Shown piece by piece: positions 25,369-32,893 of a DNA stretch of 36,356 nt (positions within the stretch are counted from its first letter, which is position 1; each line of letters opens with the position of its first letter). Made by a program: the position numbers and the translations under genes. Location of the stretch: assembly GCA_002771215.1 (NCBI GenBank), contig PCRM01000034.1, positions 1-36,356 on the forward strand. Direction: 5' to 3'. The DNA is from Candidatus Nealsonbacteria bacterium CG23_combo_of_CG06-09_8_20_14_all_40_13 (lineage in GTDB: Bacteria > Patescibacteriota > UBA1384 > UBA12157_A > GCA-002773005). The notes under the pieces were generated by a model, which was not told where the DNA came from, ran no database searches, and saw only the letters and a program-made list of their open reading frames with translations.

Positions 25369-26436
25369 TTGGCAGTACCAGTATCTGTTGTGAAGCTCGT
25401 AACACACGAAAATCCACATCTGGATGAAATCGTGGCCTTCCTTCTCTTACGTCTGTTCGGGGAGAAAATGTTCCCGGGCGTCGCGCAGGCTCCAGTCGAG
25501 TTTTGTAGGACTGGAGGCGAATGCCCAAATGGCAAAACTGCGGATGAATACGAAAAAGAGGGAGTTCTGTTTATTGGCACAGGCCGCGGCCGATTCGACG
25601 AGCATGGCAAGAAGCGAGTAGGCGAAGCTCTGTGTGCTGCAACACTGGTTGCAGAGAAACTGGACATTAGAGAAAATCCTGCCTTACGCCTTTTGCTCAA
25701 AGAAACCCTCGACAACGACGCGTACGCCTCTGCCGGTCTTACCGATCTTGCATCGGTAATAAAAGCGATGTACCTCCAAGGGATAAATCCCTTAGAGGTT
25801 ATAAACTGGGCGACAAGAGGTATTGAAGCTCTATATGCCCAGCAACTGCGCTACCAAGAGGCAGTTGCAGAACTTATTGAGGCAATCGTAGACGAAGTCG
25901 AGGCTGGTGGTAAGATCTACAAAGTTGTCAGTATTGTTTCTGACAACCCTGAGATCCAAAGGGCAGCCAGATCTAAGGATTTAAATTCTGCGGTTGTCAT
26001 CCAACAAAAAAAGACTGGCCACATCCAAATTTTTACCAATCAAGGCCAGATCCCGAATATCAGAGACATTGTCAGAATAGTCCGGATTGCAGAGTCGCAA
26101 GCAAAAGGACGGATGACGCGCCTTCCTTGGAAAGAGCTAGAAGTTACGGAAAGAATTTCCGAGATTCCCGAATGGTACTACATGGTACCAGGGGAAAACC
26201 TACTCAATGGTAGCTTGACAGCGACGGACGTCCCACCCACGAACCTGAGCTTTAATCGGGTAAGAGAGTTGGTCAAATTGGCTCTTTCTCACCAATTCGA
26301 CCCAGACCACGTTGAACAATGTTTATTGGGCAATTGCACACACAAAGACAAACCCTGTGTACTCTTTCTCTGGGGCTTCAGTTGGTGCAGAAAGATCCGC
26401 TACCAACAAGCACAACAACCTTCAGAGGAGACCTAA
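25369..26436 (+). CDS. Distant MYG1/DHH-like putative metal-dependent hydrolase
   Basis: TTG start at 25369 with AAGGGGG RBS preferred over 25327; 'LVTHENPHLDEIVAFLLLRLFG', 'GVLFIGTGRGRFDEHG', 'LKETLDNDA'. Confidence 0.55.
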   Translation: MAVPVSVVKLVTHENPHLDEIVAFLLLRLFGEKMFPGVAQAPVEFCRTGGECPNGKTADEYEKEGVLFIGTGRGRFDEHGKKRVGEALCAATLVAEKLDIRENPALRLLLKETLDNDAYASAGLTDLASVIKAMYLQGINPLEVINWATRGIEALYAQQLRYQEAVAELIEAIVDEVEAGGKIYKVVSIVSDNPEIQRAARSKDLNSAVVIQQKKTGHIQIFTNQGQIPNIRDIVRIVRIAESQAKGRMTRLPWKELEVTERISEIPEWYYMVPGENLLNGSLTATDVPPTNLSFNRVRELVKLALSHQFDPDHVEQCLLGNCTHKDKPCVLFLWGFSWCRKIRYQQAQQPSEET

Positions 26437-26445
26437 CTTAACACT

Positions 26446-26482
26446 GAGTCATTCCGTCGCCTGACGGGGTGGCTCTTTTTTT
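26446..26482 (+). terminator. Rho-independent terminator
   Basis: GAGTCATTCCGTC-gcct-GACGGGGTGGCTC followed by T-run. Confidence 0.8.
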
Positions 26483-26507
26483 ATCTAGAAATCTAATTTT
26501 TTCCGGT

Positions 26508-26789
26508 TTAGCTCGCAAGTTCGTCGACTTCTTTTTTGCCGGCGGCCAGTTCCTTAATCTGCTCCATATCGCTCTTTAGAAGCATTGCTTCAAATTCACC
26601 CACATGAGTTTTTTCTTCTTTGGCAATATCTGAAAGCAATTTTTTGATATTGCCATTGTCTGTCATCGCCGCCATCTGTTCGTATTGGTTAACCGCGTCC
26701 AGCTCAGCAATCATCCCCGCCCGCAAAATCTCGTTATCAACGTCGTCTTTTTTCACTTTTGATAAATCAATGGGGGTTTGTGACGCCAT
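26508..26789 (-). CDS. Half-ferritin/rubrerythrin-like protein
   Basis: 93 aa; 'AGMIAELDAVNQYEQMAAMTDNGNIKKLLSDIAKEEKTHVGEFEAML' with ExxY and EExxH-type residues. Confidence 0.75.
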   Translation of the reverse strand: MASQTPIDLSKVKKDDVDNEILRAGMIAELDAVNQYEQMAAMTDNGNIKKLLSDIAKEEKTHVGEFEAMLLKSDMEQIKELAAGKKEVDELAS

Positions 26790-26809
26790 ATCGACCTCCT
26801 AAAATAATT

Positions 26810-26914
26810 ATAAACTACTCTGCGGCTTGCCGCAGAGTATCCTACGAAAAGTTTTTTTCCAAATAGGCCTTCGTCCCTGTGGCAAGCCACAGGGTATTCG
26901 GCCTCTTGAAAATA
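26810..26914 (+). repeat. AAACTACTC double-hairpin repeat, copy 2
   Basis: TAAACTACTCTGCGGC-TT-GCCGCAGAGTATCC...AAATAGGCCTTCGTCCCTGTGGC-AA-GCCACAGGGTATTCGGCCTCTTGAAAATAA. Confidence 0.75.
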
Positions 26915-27021
26915 AATGATAAATGATGAATTATAAATGTGAAATCTCAAAAAATCCTATTTCTGAATTTTTACTAATGACTGAAGATCAATGACTAATG
27001 ACTATCCACCAGCTGGCGGAT

Positions 27022-27108
27022 TGGTGCCGGGAAGAGGACTCGAACCTCCACGCCCTTTCGGGCACGTGCACCTCAAGCACGTCTGTATACCAATTCCAGC
27101 ACCCCGGC
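27022..27108 (-). tRNA. tRNA-Leu(GAG)
   Basis: CGTGC-TTGAGGT-GCACG anticodon arm, class II variable arm GCCCGAAAGGGC, encoded CCA. Confidence 0.94.
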
Positions 27109-27297
27109 GCGTATACTCCACCTTCATTAAAATTACGGCGGATTTTGTATTTACTTAAGGAATTTAATACTCAACAATTCCGCCACCTGCCCACAACACC
27201 TAAGCAAATTCCTCCTGCTTGCGATGGCAGGCGGGCCTGCCCGCTATCAAAATTATACCTTAAAATAGAACTTTTATCAACTTTAATTTCAGAGAAA

Positions 27298-27389
27298 GCG
27301 AGCCGCTAGACAATAAAATTTATTTGCAAACGCCACAGGAAGGCCTTGACCGCTCCTGTAGAGCGAGAAATTTTTTGGCGCGGCGAGCG
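27298..27389. repeat. Structured repeat family 1, copy B
   Basis: GCGAGCCGCTAG...GGCGCGGCGAGCG; stems GCCGC/GCGGC, AAAATTT/AAATTTT, ACAGGA/TCCTGT. Confidence 0.7.
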
Positions 27390-27430
27390 AATATTTTAAC
27401 TTTTGCGTTTTGCGTTTTTAGTTTTAACTT

Positions 27431-28267
27431 TTATTTCCCCCACTCCTTCACCGCCTCCGCATAAATTTCCGGCGTACCGACATCATACCAACGTCCTTCA
27501 AAAAGATAGCCGTAAAGTTGGCCGCTTTTGGCCAATTTTGGCAATAGATCATTTTCCAACATCGAAAAACCCTTTTTCGGCACCATCTCAATTACTTTAG
27601 GTGAGAGTATTTGAATGCCGGAAAAAACCACGTGAGAAAGAGTATGAGCTTTATGCGGTTTTTCGGTAAAATCAACCACTTTGTCGCCGTGCAGACACAC
27701 CACGCCATACTCTGATGGTTTAGCCACTGAGGTCAAGGCGATTGAGGTTAAACCGCCGTGCGCGCTGTGAAAATCAATAAAATCTGTCAAGTTAATATCG
27801 GCCAAAACATCACCATAAAGCAGCAAAAATGGCTCGTTGCCCAATAAATTTTTAGCCAGTCGCAACGGCGCGGCCGTGCCTTCCTCTTTCAGCTCTTCAA
27901 TATAAACAATGGAAATGCCAAATTTTGCCCCATCGCCAAAATGATTTTTTATTTTGTCGCCCAGCGCACCGACTAAAATGATTATCTCTCGGATATTGTG
28001 TTCGCGCAGTTTATCAATAATATGCTCTAAAATCGGTTTACCTTTGACCGGCAGCATTGTTTTGGGCATTTCATAGGTGAACGGACGCATTTTTACGCCG
28101 GCGCCGCCGGCTAAAATAAAGGCCTTTTTGATTTTCGGCGCTAAAGTTTTTGACAGTAAATATTCAATCGCGTGAGAACGGTTGCGAATTCTATCGCCGT
28201 CAATAGTTTGATCCAACGCACGGATTACATCTTTTTTTAACGTAATTGTTAGTCGTTGTCTGGTCAT
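27431..28267 (-). CDS. Ribbon-helix-helix domain fused to NDP-sugar nucleotidyltransferase
   Basis: 278 aa; N-term 'RLTITLKKDVIRALDQTIDGDRIRNRSHAIEYLLSKTL' (RHH); 'AFILAGGAGVKMRPFTYEMPKTMLPVKGKPILEHIID' (nucleotidyltransferase). Confidence 0.9.
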   Translation of the reverse strand: MTRQRLTITLKKDVIRALDQTIDGDRIRNRSHAIEYLLSKTLAPKIKKAFILAGGAGVKMRPFTYEMPKTMLPVKGKPILEHIIDKLREHNIREIIILVGALGDKIKNHFGDGAKFGISIVYIEELKEEGTAAPLRLAKNLLGNEPFLLLYGDVLADINLTDFIDFHSAHGGLTSIALTSVAKPSEYGVVCLHGDKVVDFTEKPHKAHTLSHVVFSGIQILSPKVIEMVPKKGFSMLENDLLPKLAKSGQLYGYLFEGRWYDVGTPEIYAEAVKEWGK

Positions 28268-28292
28268 AATTACCTTTTAATCTGTCAAACAG

Positions 28293-28321
28293 AGTATAAG
28301 TCCAAATTAACAGGTTGTCAA
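28293..28321 (-). promoter_or_regulatory. Promoter TTGACA-N17-TATACT for the RHH-nucleotidyltransferase
   Basis: Minus strand TTGACA 28316-28321, TATACT 28293-28298; overlaps palindrome TTGTCAAGCT-c-AGCTTGACAA (28315-28335). Confidence 0.7.
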
Positions 28322-28375
28322 GCTCAGCTTGACAATTATCCCGCTTAGCGTGATGTCAATATTTTTACAATTATC

Positions 28376-28404
28376 TTGACAGATTTATCTTTATATGTTA
28401 TTAT
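28376..28404 (+). promoter_or_regulatory. Promoter TTGACA-N17-TATTAT for the small Cys protein
   Basis: TTGACA 28376-28381; TATTAT 28399-28404. Confidence 0.75.
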
Positions 28405-28473
28405 AAATTTCGTCAATAAAGAATTTCTTTATTGAAATTACCCGCTCATTCACAATTTAATAGGAGGATAAAA

Positions 28474-28722
28474 ATGTTTACCGTACAACATCTTCGGCGA
28501 ATAAGCGCCGCCGCCCAAAGATGTTCTGGTGGCGCCGCAAGAGTTGAAGTTTGTCGGCTACCGGTCAGAGATGACCAATGTGAGTTTTGCGAAGGACCAT
28601 TGGCCAAAATTACACTTTTTTATCTTTCTTCAGACGAACATCAACATCATTATGATGATGTTGATGAAAGAATCACTTGCGCCGACACTAGCTGCCTCGC
28701 CTTTATGAATGACAATGTCTAA
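28474..28722 (+). CDS. Small Cys/His-rich (zinc-ribbon-like) protein
   Basis: RBS AGGAGG at 28463-28468; MFTVQHLRR...CEFCEGPLAKITLFY...EHQHHYDDVDERITCADTSC. Confidence 0.7.
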   Translation: MFTVQHLRRISAAAQRCSGGAARVEVCRLPVRDDQCEFCEGPLAKITLFYLSSDEHQHHYDDVDERITCADTSCLAFMNDNV

Positions 28723-28735
28723 CTCTCCCCCTCGC

Positions 28736-28763
28736 CGCCCAAATAACTTGGGCGGTTTTTTTA
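28736..28763 (+). terminator. Rho-independent terminator
   Basis: CCGCCCAA-ataa-CTTGGGCGG followed by TTTTTTT. Confidence 0.85.
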
Positions 28764-28814
28764 AATAAAAAAGAGCAGTTTTATGACATGCTCGGGTCGA
28801 AGGATGAAACACTT

Positions 28815-29126
28815 TTAGTCCTCTACTATTTCGCAAACCCCCTGTGCAAACAATAACCAATCACTATCAGCAATAATTCGGTTTCTCTTCCACCAATCGG
28901 CGGCTTCCGGGCTGTTTTTGCCTAAGATACCGATTGCCTCTTCTTTTTTTATCCTATAAACTTCAATGTCGAGGTTTGCACGCTTACCACTCACCACTTC
29001 GATTACGGTGCAAAATGTGGTAATAGGAGTCTCATCTACAGGAAGAACTAATCCCACCCATTCTTCTCGCACCCATTCTGGCGCTTCCCCTGGCGGAACA
29101 GCAACAATCTTGATCTTCATTGCCAT
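28815..29126 (-). CDS. Hypothetical protein
   Basis: 103 aa; start preceded by AAAGGAGACAAG; downstream of the Gam-like gene. Confidence 0.65.
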   Translation of the reverse strand: MAMKIKIVAVPPGEAPEWVREEWVGLVLPVDETPITTFCTVIEVVSGKRANLDIEVYRIKKEEAIGILGKNSPEAADWWKRNRIIADSDWLLFAQGVCEIVED

Positions 29127-29154
29127 CTTGTCTCCTTTCAGCTTGTAAAATCAA

Positions 29155-29712
29155 TTATTCGCCGCTTGGCGTTTTTTTCAGTTTGTCGGTGTTCTTGGAG
29201 ATAGTGACGCGAAGATCGGCGGGCCGAACTTCAAAGAATTCATCCTGCTTGATCTTGAAACCAGCTACCCCTATTGCCACCTCTTGCTCTCTCAGGATTG
29301 CTTGTTTGTCAACTTCTTCCTTGGTCCTGACAAAACGCTCCAATCCCATCTGTTTCAAGGCGGCAATCACTAATTTTTCAGCCTTGGTGAGTACCACCGA
29401 GGCCGGTTTTAGCCGCCACCGAAACCAGCCGGTCGGCAACTCAACAGTTTTTTTCTTTCCTCTGTCGGTCAGCTCATCACGGTGACTTGCGGCGAAAGCA
29501 TAAAGTACTTCAACCAGTCGCGAAAGCTCCTGTTCGTGCGGTAATGACTGACCTGTCGCTTGCGCCTTTAGCTGTTCAACTTGGTTATTAAAAACAAGTT
29601 GAATTTCATCAATTTCCCTTTTCTTCTCGCCAATTTGCCGCACAACTTTGGTAGCCTGCTCAAGTGTCTGCGGTATCTCGATAACTTCCCGCTTAAATGT
29701 CGGTTTCTGCAC
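29155..29712 (-). CDS. Mu Gam-like DNA-end-binding/host-nuclease inhibitor family protein
   Basis: 185 aa; coiled coil, 'KKKTVELPTGWFRWRLKPASVVLTKAEKLVIAALKQMGLERFVRTKEEVDKQAILREQEVAIGVAGFKIKQDEFFEVRP' matches the Gam layout. Confidence 0.85.
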   Translation of the reverse strand: MQKPTFKREVIEIPQTLEQATKVVRQIGEKKREIDEIQLVFNNQVEQLKAQATGQSLPHEQELSRLVEVLYAFAASHRDELTDRGKKKTVELPTGWFRWRLKPASVVLTKAEKLVIAALKQMGLERFVRTKEEVDKQAILREQEVAIGVAGFKIKQDEFFEVRPADLRVTISKNTDKLKKTPSGE

Positions 29713-29920
29713 TTTTACTCATCTCCTCTAAGTTATTCGGAGACGCAGAAGTTCTGCTCTCCACATGAAACATTGGGCTCTGATAACCACATCCTTCCTT
29801 ACGGCAGTTCATGACAAAGAGATTGGAAGTACTTGACACTCCCTTATATTCCATCATCAAACCGCATTGTGGGCACTTCATCTCAGGAACCCGCCCCTCC
29901 GGAAAGTTGATTTTGCTCAT
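29693..29920 (-). CDS. Small zinc-ribbon protein, first gene of the Gam-like operon
   Basis: Start reset to ATG 29920 (MSKINFPEGRVPEMKCPQCGLMMEYKG...NCRKEGCGYQ); the ORF-track extension reads through a tRNA. Confidence 0.75.
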   Translation of the reverse strand: MSKINFPEGRVPEMKCPQCGLMMEYKGVSSTSNLFVMNCRKEGCGYQSPMFHVESRTSASPNNLEEMSKSAETDI

Positions 29921-29957
29921 CTTCGCTAGTCTCCTTTTCAAGGTGCTTTTTGCCAAT

Positions 29958-29999
29958 TCTGTGGCATTTGTATCATAGATGAAGTTTATGAAAGAGTCA
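29958..29999 (-). promoter_or_regulatory. Promoter TTGACT-N17-TATGAT for the zinc-ribbon/Gam operon (approximate bounds)
   Basis: Minus strand TTGACTCTTTCATAAACTTCATCTATGAT. Confidence 0.7.
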
Positions 30000-30031
30000 A
30001 GAAAAAAGAGCATTATGTTGCGTTTGAAGTT

Positions 30032-30118
30032 TGGTGCCGAAGGTGGGAGTCGAACCCACAAGCCCTTATGGGCATCAGCTCCTGGGGCTGACGTGTTTAC
30101 CAATTTCACCACTCCGGC
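30032..30118 (-). tRNA. tRNA-Leu(CAG) with C at position 33
   Basis: GCCGGAG...TCAGC-CCCAGGA-GCTGA...GTGGGTTCGACTCCCAC-CTTCGGC-A-CCA. Confidence 0.9.
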
Positions 30119-30259
30119 AAATTACTTTTTCACCTTCTTTTCTTTAATATAACAAATATCTTTTATAATATTTCGACAAAAAGTTAGCGAGGCGCTAGCC
30201 AAAATTCTAATTTAAGTGAGGTTTTTGGCTAAGAAAAGTGTCTCGGAGCATGTTAAAAA

Positions 30260-30423
30260 GCGAGCCTGCAGCCGAAGCAAACCGTGTCGCAGACTAGCCC
30301 AGGATTATCTTTTAGGATGGAGAATAGCTTTTAATGGCTAGCCGAGACACGAGCAACACCCGACGAAAACCAATTTTTTTCATACATTACGGCGATTGCG
30401 TGTTTGCGTGGCGCAGGCGAGCG
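30260..30423. repeat. Structured repeat family 1, divergent copy C
   Basis: GCGAGCCTGCAGCC...GGCGCAGGCGAGCG; outer stem GCCTGC/GCAGGC; a wider helix GTGTCTCGG (30238-30246)/CCGAGACAC (30342-30350). Confidence 0.55.
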
Positions 30424-30441
30424 TTAAAGATGGAAAAATTA

Positions 30442-31866
30442 TTACTTTTTCACTCTCTTTTCTTTAATATACCACTGCCAGATATTTAAGTACCGCCCGG
30501 CGGCAGACATTCTGGGACCCTCAATAATGCCCTTAACTTTTGCGGAAACAGTCCAATTGTAAGTTTCTTTATTTAAAACTATTGTCGGGGCTTCCTGATC
30601 TAAAATCTTTTGCACCTTGGCGTAGTCGGCAGCTCTAACATTTTCATCCAGTGTAGTTCTGGCTTCTTCAAGCATTTTATCAACAACCGGCATTGAAAAA
30701 GAGGATAAATTCATTCCCTGCTCGGAAATCTGCGAAGAGTGGTAAAGCGGATATAAATCCGGGTCAGAACCCAAATTAACTTCGTAAAGCAAAATGTCAA
30801 AATTTCTGGTGGGGATATCAACCTTTTGCAAAATTAAATTGTCTTTACTGATAATATTTAATTTAATCCGTAATTTAGCCAAGTCCTCTTTTGATTTTTC
30901 TGCCTGCGCCACATTGGCATCTTTATCGTTAGTTAAAAGTGTTAATTCAATATCTTTGTCCAATGGCGTATTTTGGGCAATGGCTTGGCGGATTGTCCGG
31001 TCCTGCAGAATCTCTCTTTTTAAGTTGAAAAAAAGCATTTGAGAGTAGGGAAGAGGAAATTGATAAGTTTTATAATTTCTTTTGCTATCTACATCAGCCG
31101 CGGTTGTCAGCCGGCCCAGCTTAAAATCGATATTTAAATCGGCGTCAGTGGGATAAAATTTGAGGGTAACTTTGTTAAGGTAGGGCTTACCCTGATAGAA
31201 ATTATCGTTGCGCTTCAAAGTTATTTCTGTCTTGGTTGATTTTTCAATTTGAAAGGGTCCGTAGGGCAAAATCAGCTGCGTGGTATAGGACAAAAACGGT
31301 GCGTAAGGTTGCGCAAGGGTTAATTGGATATTTTGGCCGTCTATTTTGGTTTCCACCCCTTGCCACTTGGCCTTGTCAATGGCATTTTTGATTTCTTCCA
31401 GATTGAAGCCCTGACGAATTTTGAAGGTATAAACTTTGCCATCCGGCGAAATTTGCCAGCTTTCAGCAATAGCGGGAATGATTTTGCCATCGGTTGAGTA
31501 AGCGGTCAAGCCGCAGTTGGTTAAATTTTTGGCCTCCTCCATCGCCAAAGTCGGATTTTTAATGACAATTCCTTCTATAAAAGTGCCGCCGGCTACTGGC
31601 ACATATTGTTTGGGAATTTTGTAAAAATCCCAAATCAACTTTCCGTTGGCCGCCAATATTACTAATAATAAAATAGCGATAATATATTTTTCCAAAACGC
31701 AAAACGCCTGCCAAGCGAATTTAAATTTCCGCAACGGCGTCCAATTTCCCAAACTGCGAAGGACAAATTTGAAGGGTTTGATGAGATAGGAGAATAACTT
31801 TTTGATGATTTGAAAAACGTTGCTTAAGGTTAACTTAAGTTTTAAAATGAGTCCTCCTAAACCCAA
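30442..31866 (-). CDS. Peptide ABC transporter-type substrate-binding protein (SBP family 5), TM-anchored
   Basis: 474 aa; 'GTFIEGIVIKNPTLAMEEAKNLTNCGLTAYSTDGKIIPAIAESWQISPDGKVYTFKIRQGF'. Confidence 0.88.
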   Translation of the reverse strand: MGLGGLILKLKLTLSNVFQIIKKLFSYLIKPFKFVLRSLGNWTPLRKFKFAWQAFCVLEKYIIAILLLVILAANGKLIWDFYKIPKQYVPVAGGTFIEGIVIKNPTLAMEEAKNLTNCGLTAYSTDGKIIPAIAESWQISPDGKVYTFKIRQGFNLEEIKNAIDKAKWQGVETKIDGQNIQLTLAQPYAPFLSYTTQLILPYGPFQIEKSTKTEITLKRNDNFYQGKPYLNKVTLKFYPTDADLNIDFKLGRLTTAADVDSKRNYKTYQFPLPYSQMLFFNLKREILQDRTIRQAIAQNTPLDKDIELTLLTNDKDANVAQAEKSKEDLAKLRIKLNIISKDNLILQKVDIPTRNFDILLYEVNLGSDPDLYPLYHSSQISEQGMNLSSFSMPVVDKMLEEARTTLDENVRAADYAKVQKILDQEAPTIVLNKETYNWTVSAKVKGIIEGPRMSAAGRYLNIWQWYIKEKRVKK

Positions 31867-32090
31867 CCAAACTTATCTTTGAGCAAACTAAGCAGGGCAA
31901 GTATCACAAAACAAACGGCGAAAACTATGGTTGAGATAAATAGTATTCTTTCTGGGCCGCGGCGCGAGCGGAAAATAGCAGATTCGGCGCCGAAGGCGCC
32001 GCCTAATGTCGTGCCGCGTTGCTGAAGCAAAATGGATGCCATCAGCAAAAAGGAAATAATAATCTGCAAAACCAACAAAATTTTTCCCAT
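31857..32090 (-). CDS. secG: Preprotein translocase subunit SecG
   Basis: 77 aa; 'SILLQQRGTTLGGAFGAESAIFRSRRGPERILF'. Confidence 0.92.
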   Translation of the reverse strand: MGKILLVLQIIISFLLMASILLQQRGTTLGGAFGAESAIFRSRRGPERILFISTIVFAVCFVILALLSLLKDKFGWV

Positions 32091-32098
32091 ACACCAAG

Positions 32099-32127
32099 AT
32101 AATAACCTCTTGAAAATCGTTTGTCAA
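32099..32127 (-). promoter_or_regulatory. Promoter TTGACA-N17-TATTAT for secG
   Basis: Minus strand TTGACA 32122-32127; TATTAT 32099-32104. Confidence 0.75.
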
Positions 32128-32269
32128 GGTTGTAAAATGTAAAAGGGATAGGCGGGCCTGCCCGACGGAATGAAATCTATTTGGCGAAGAGAAATAATCA
32201 TCTATTTTGAGCGAAACGAAAACAAAGATTCTCGAAGAGATTCTTATTTCGTCAAGAGATTGAATGCAG

Positions 32270-32343
32270 GCGGGTGTAGCACAATGGTAGTGCACTTGGT
32301 TGCCAATCAAGGTACGAGGGTTCGATTCCCTTCACCCGCTCCA
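32270..32343 (+). tRNA. tRNA-Gly(GCC)
   Basis: GCGGGTGTAGCACAATGGTAGTGCA-CTTGG-TTGCCAA-TCAAG...CACCCGC-T-CCA. Confidence 0.96.
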
Positions 32344-32367
32344 CTTCAATACATTCAGTGTAAACGA

Positions 32368-32441
32368 GGCGACGTGACCGAGTGGTTAGGTAGAGGTCTG
32401 CAAAACCTCGTACGGCGGTTCGAGTCCGCCCGTCGCCTCCA
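32368..32441 (+). tRNA. tRNA-Cys(GCA)
   Basis: GGCGACGTGACCGAGTGGTTAGGTA-GAGGT-CTGCAAA-ACCTC...CGTCGCC-T-CCA. Confidence 0.96.
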
Positions 32442-32550
32442 CCTCGCTCAAAAAGACAAGAAAGTGGAGATAGAGATAAGAGAAAATGAAAAGTGGTGAT
32501 AAGTAGCGACACATTGTGACAAGTCGTGTAAAAAATAATTAAGGAATAAA

Positions 32551-32883
32551 ATGTCCAAAAAAAAGAAGAAATTTAAAAGGGATGTCCGTTCTGAAGTTTT
32601 GAAACAAATTGCCCAAAGCCAGCCGTCCGCGCCGAAACAAGTCATCCAGCAGCCGGTAAAAACTGTTCAAAACAAACCGGCTACTTTTCCAGCGCCGGCT
32701 AAAGTTGAAATGCCAGCACCGCTCATCGGCGACCGCGCCTTAATTGCTAAAGACCTAAGAAAAACCGCCTACATTATGGGATTGATAATCGCAATTTTAA
32801 TTACCGCCAGTATTTTGTCATATAAAACCACCATTTTGCTTGAACTTTCGGCAAAAGTTTTCCACTGGCTTCATTTGGGATAA
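32551..32883 (+). CDS. Hypothetical single-TM protein
   Basis: 110 aa; basic Lys-rich N-terminus, Pro/Ala linker, C-terminal TM. Confidence 0.7.
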   Translation: MSKKKKKFKRDVRSEVLKQIAQSQPSAPKQVIQQPVKTVQNKPATFPAPAKVEMPAPLIGDRALIAKDLRKTAYIMGLIIAILITASILSYKTTILLELSAKVFHWLHLG

Positions 32884-32893
32884 TTTAAGAGCT

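Noticed and set aside
29921-30112. N-terminal extension of ORF 29693-30112
   Set aside because: It translates through tRNA-Leu(CAG); the internal ATG at 29920 is a better start.
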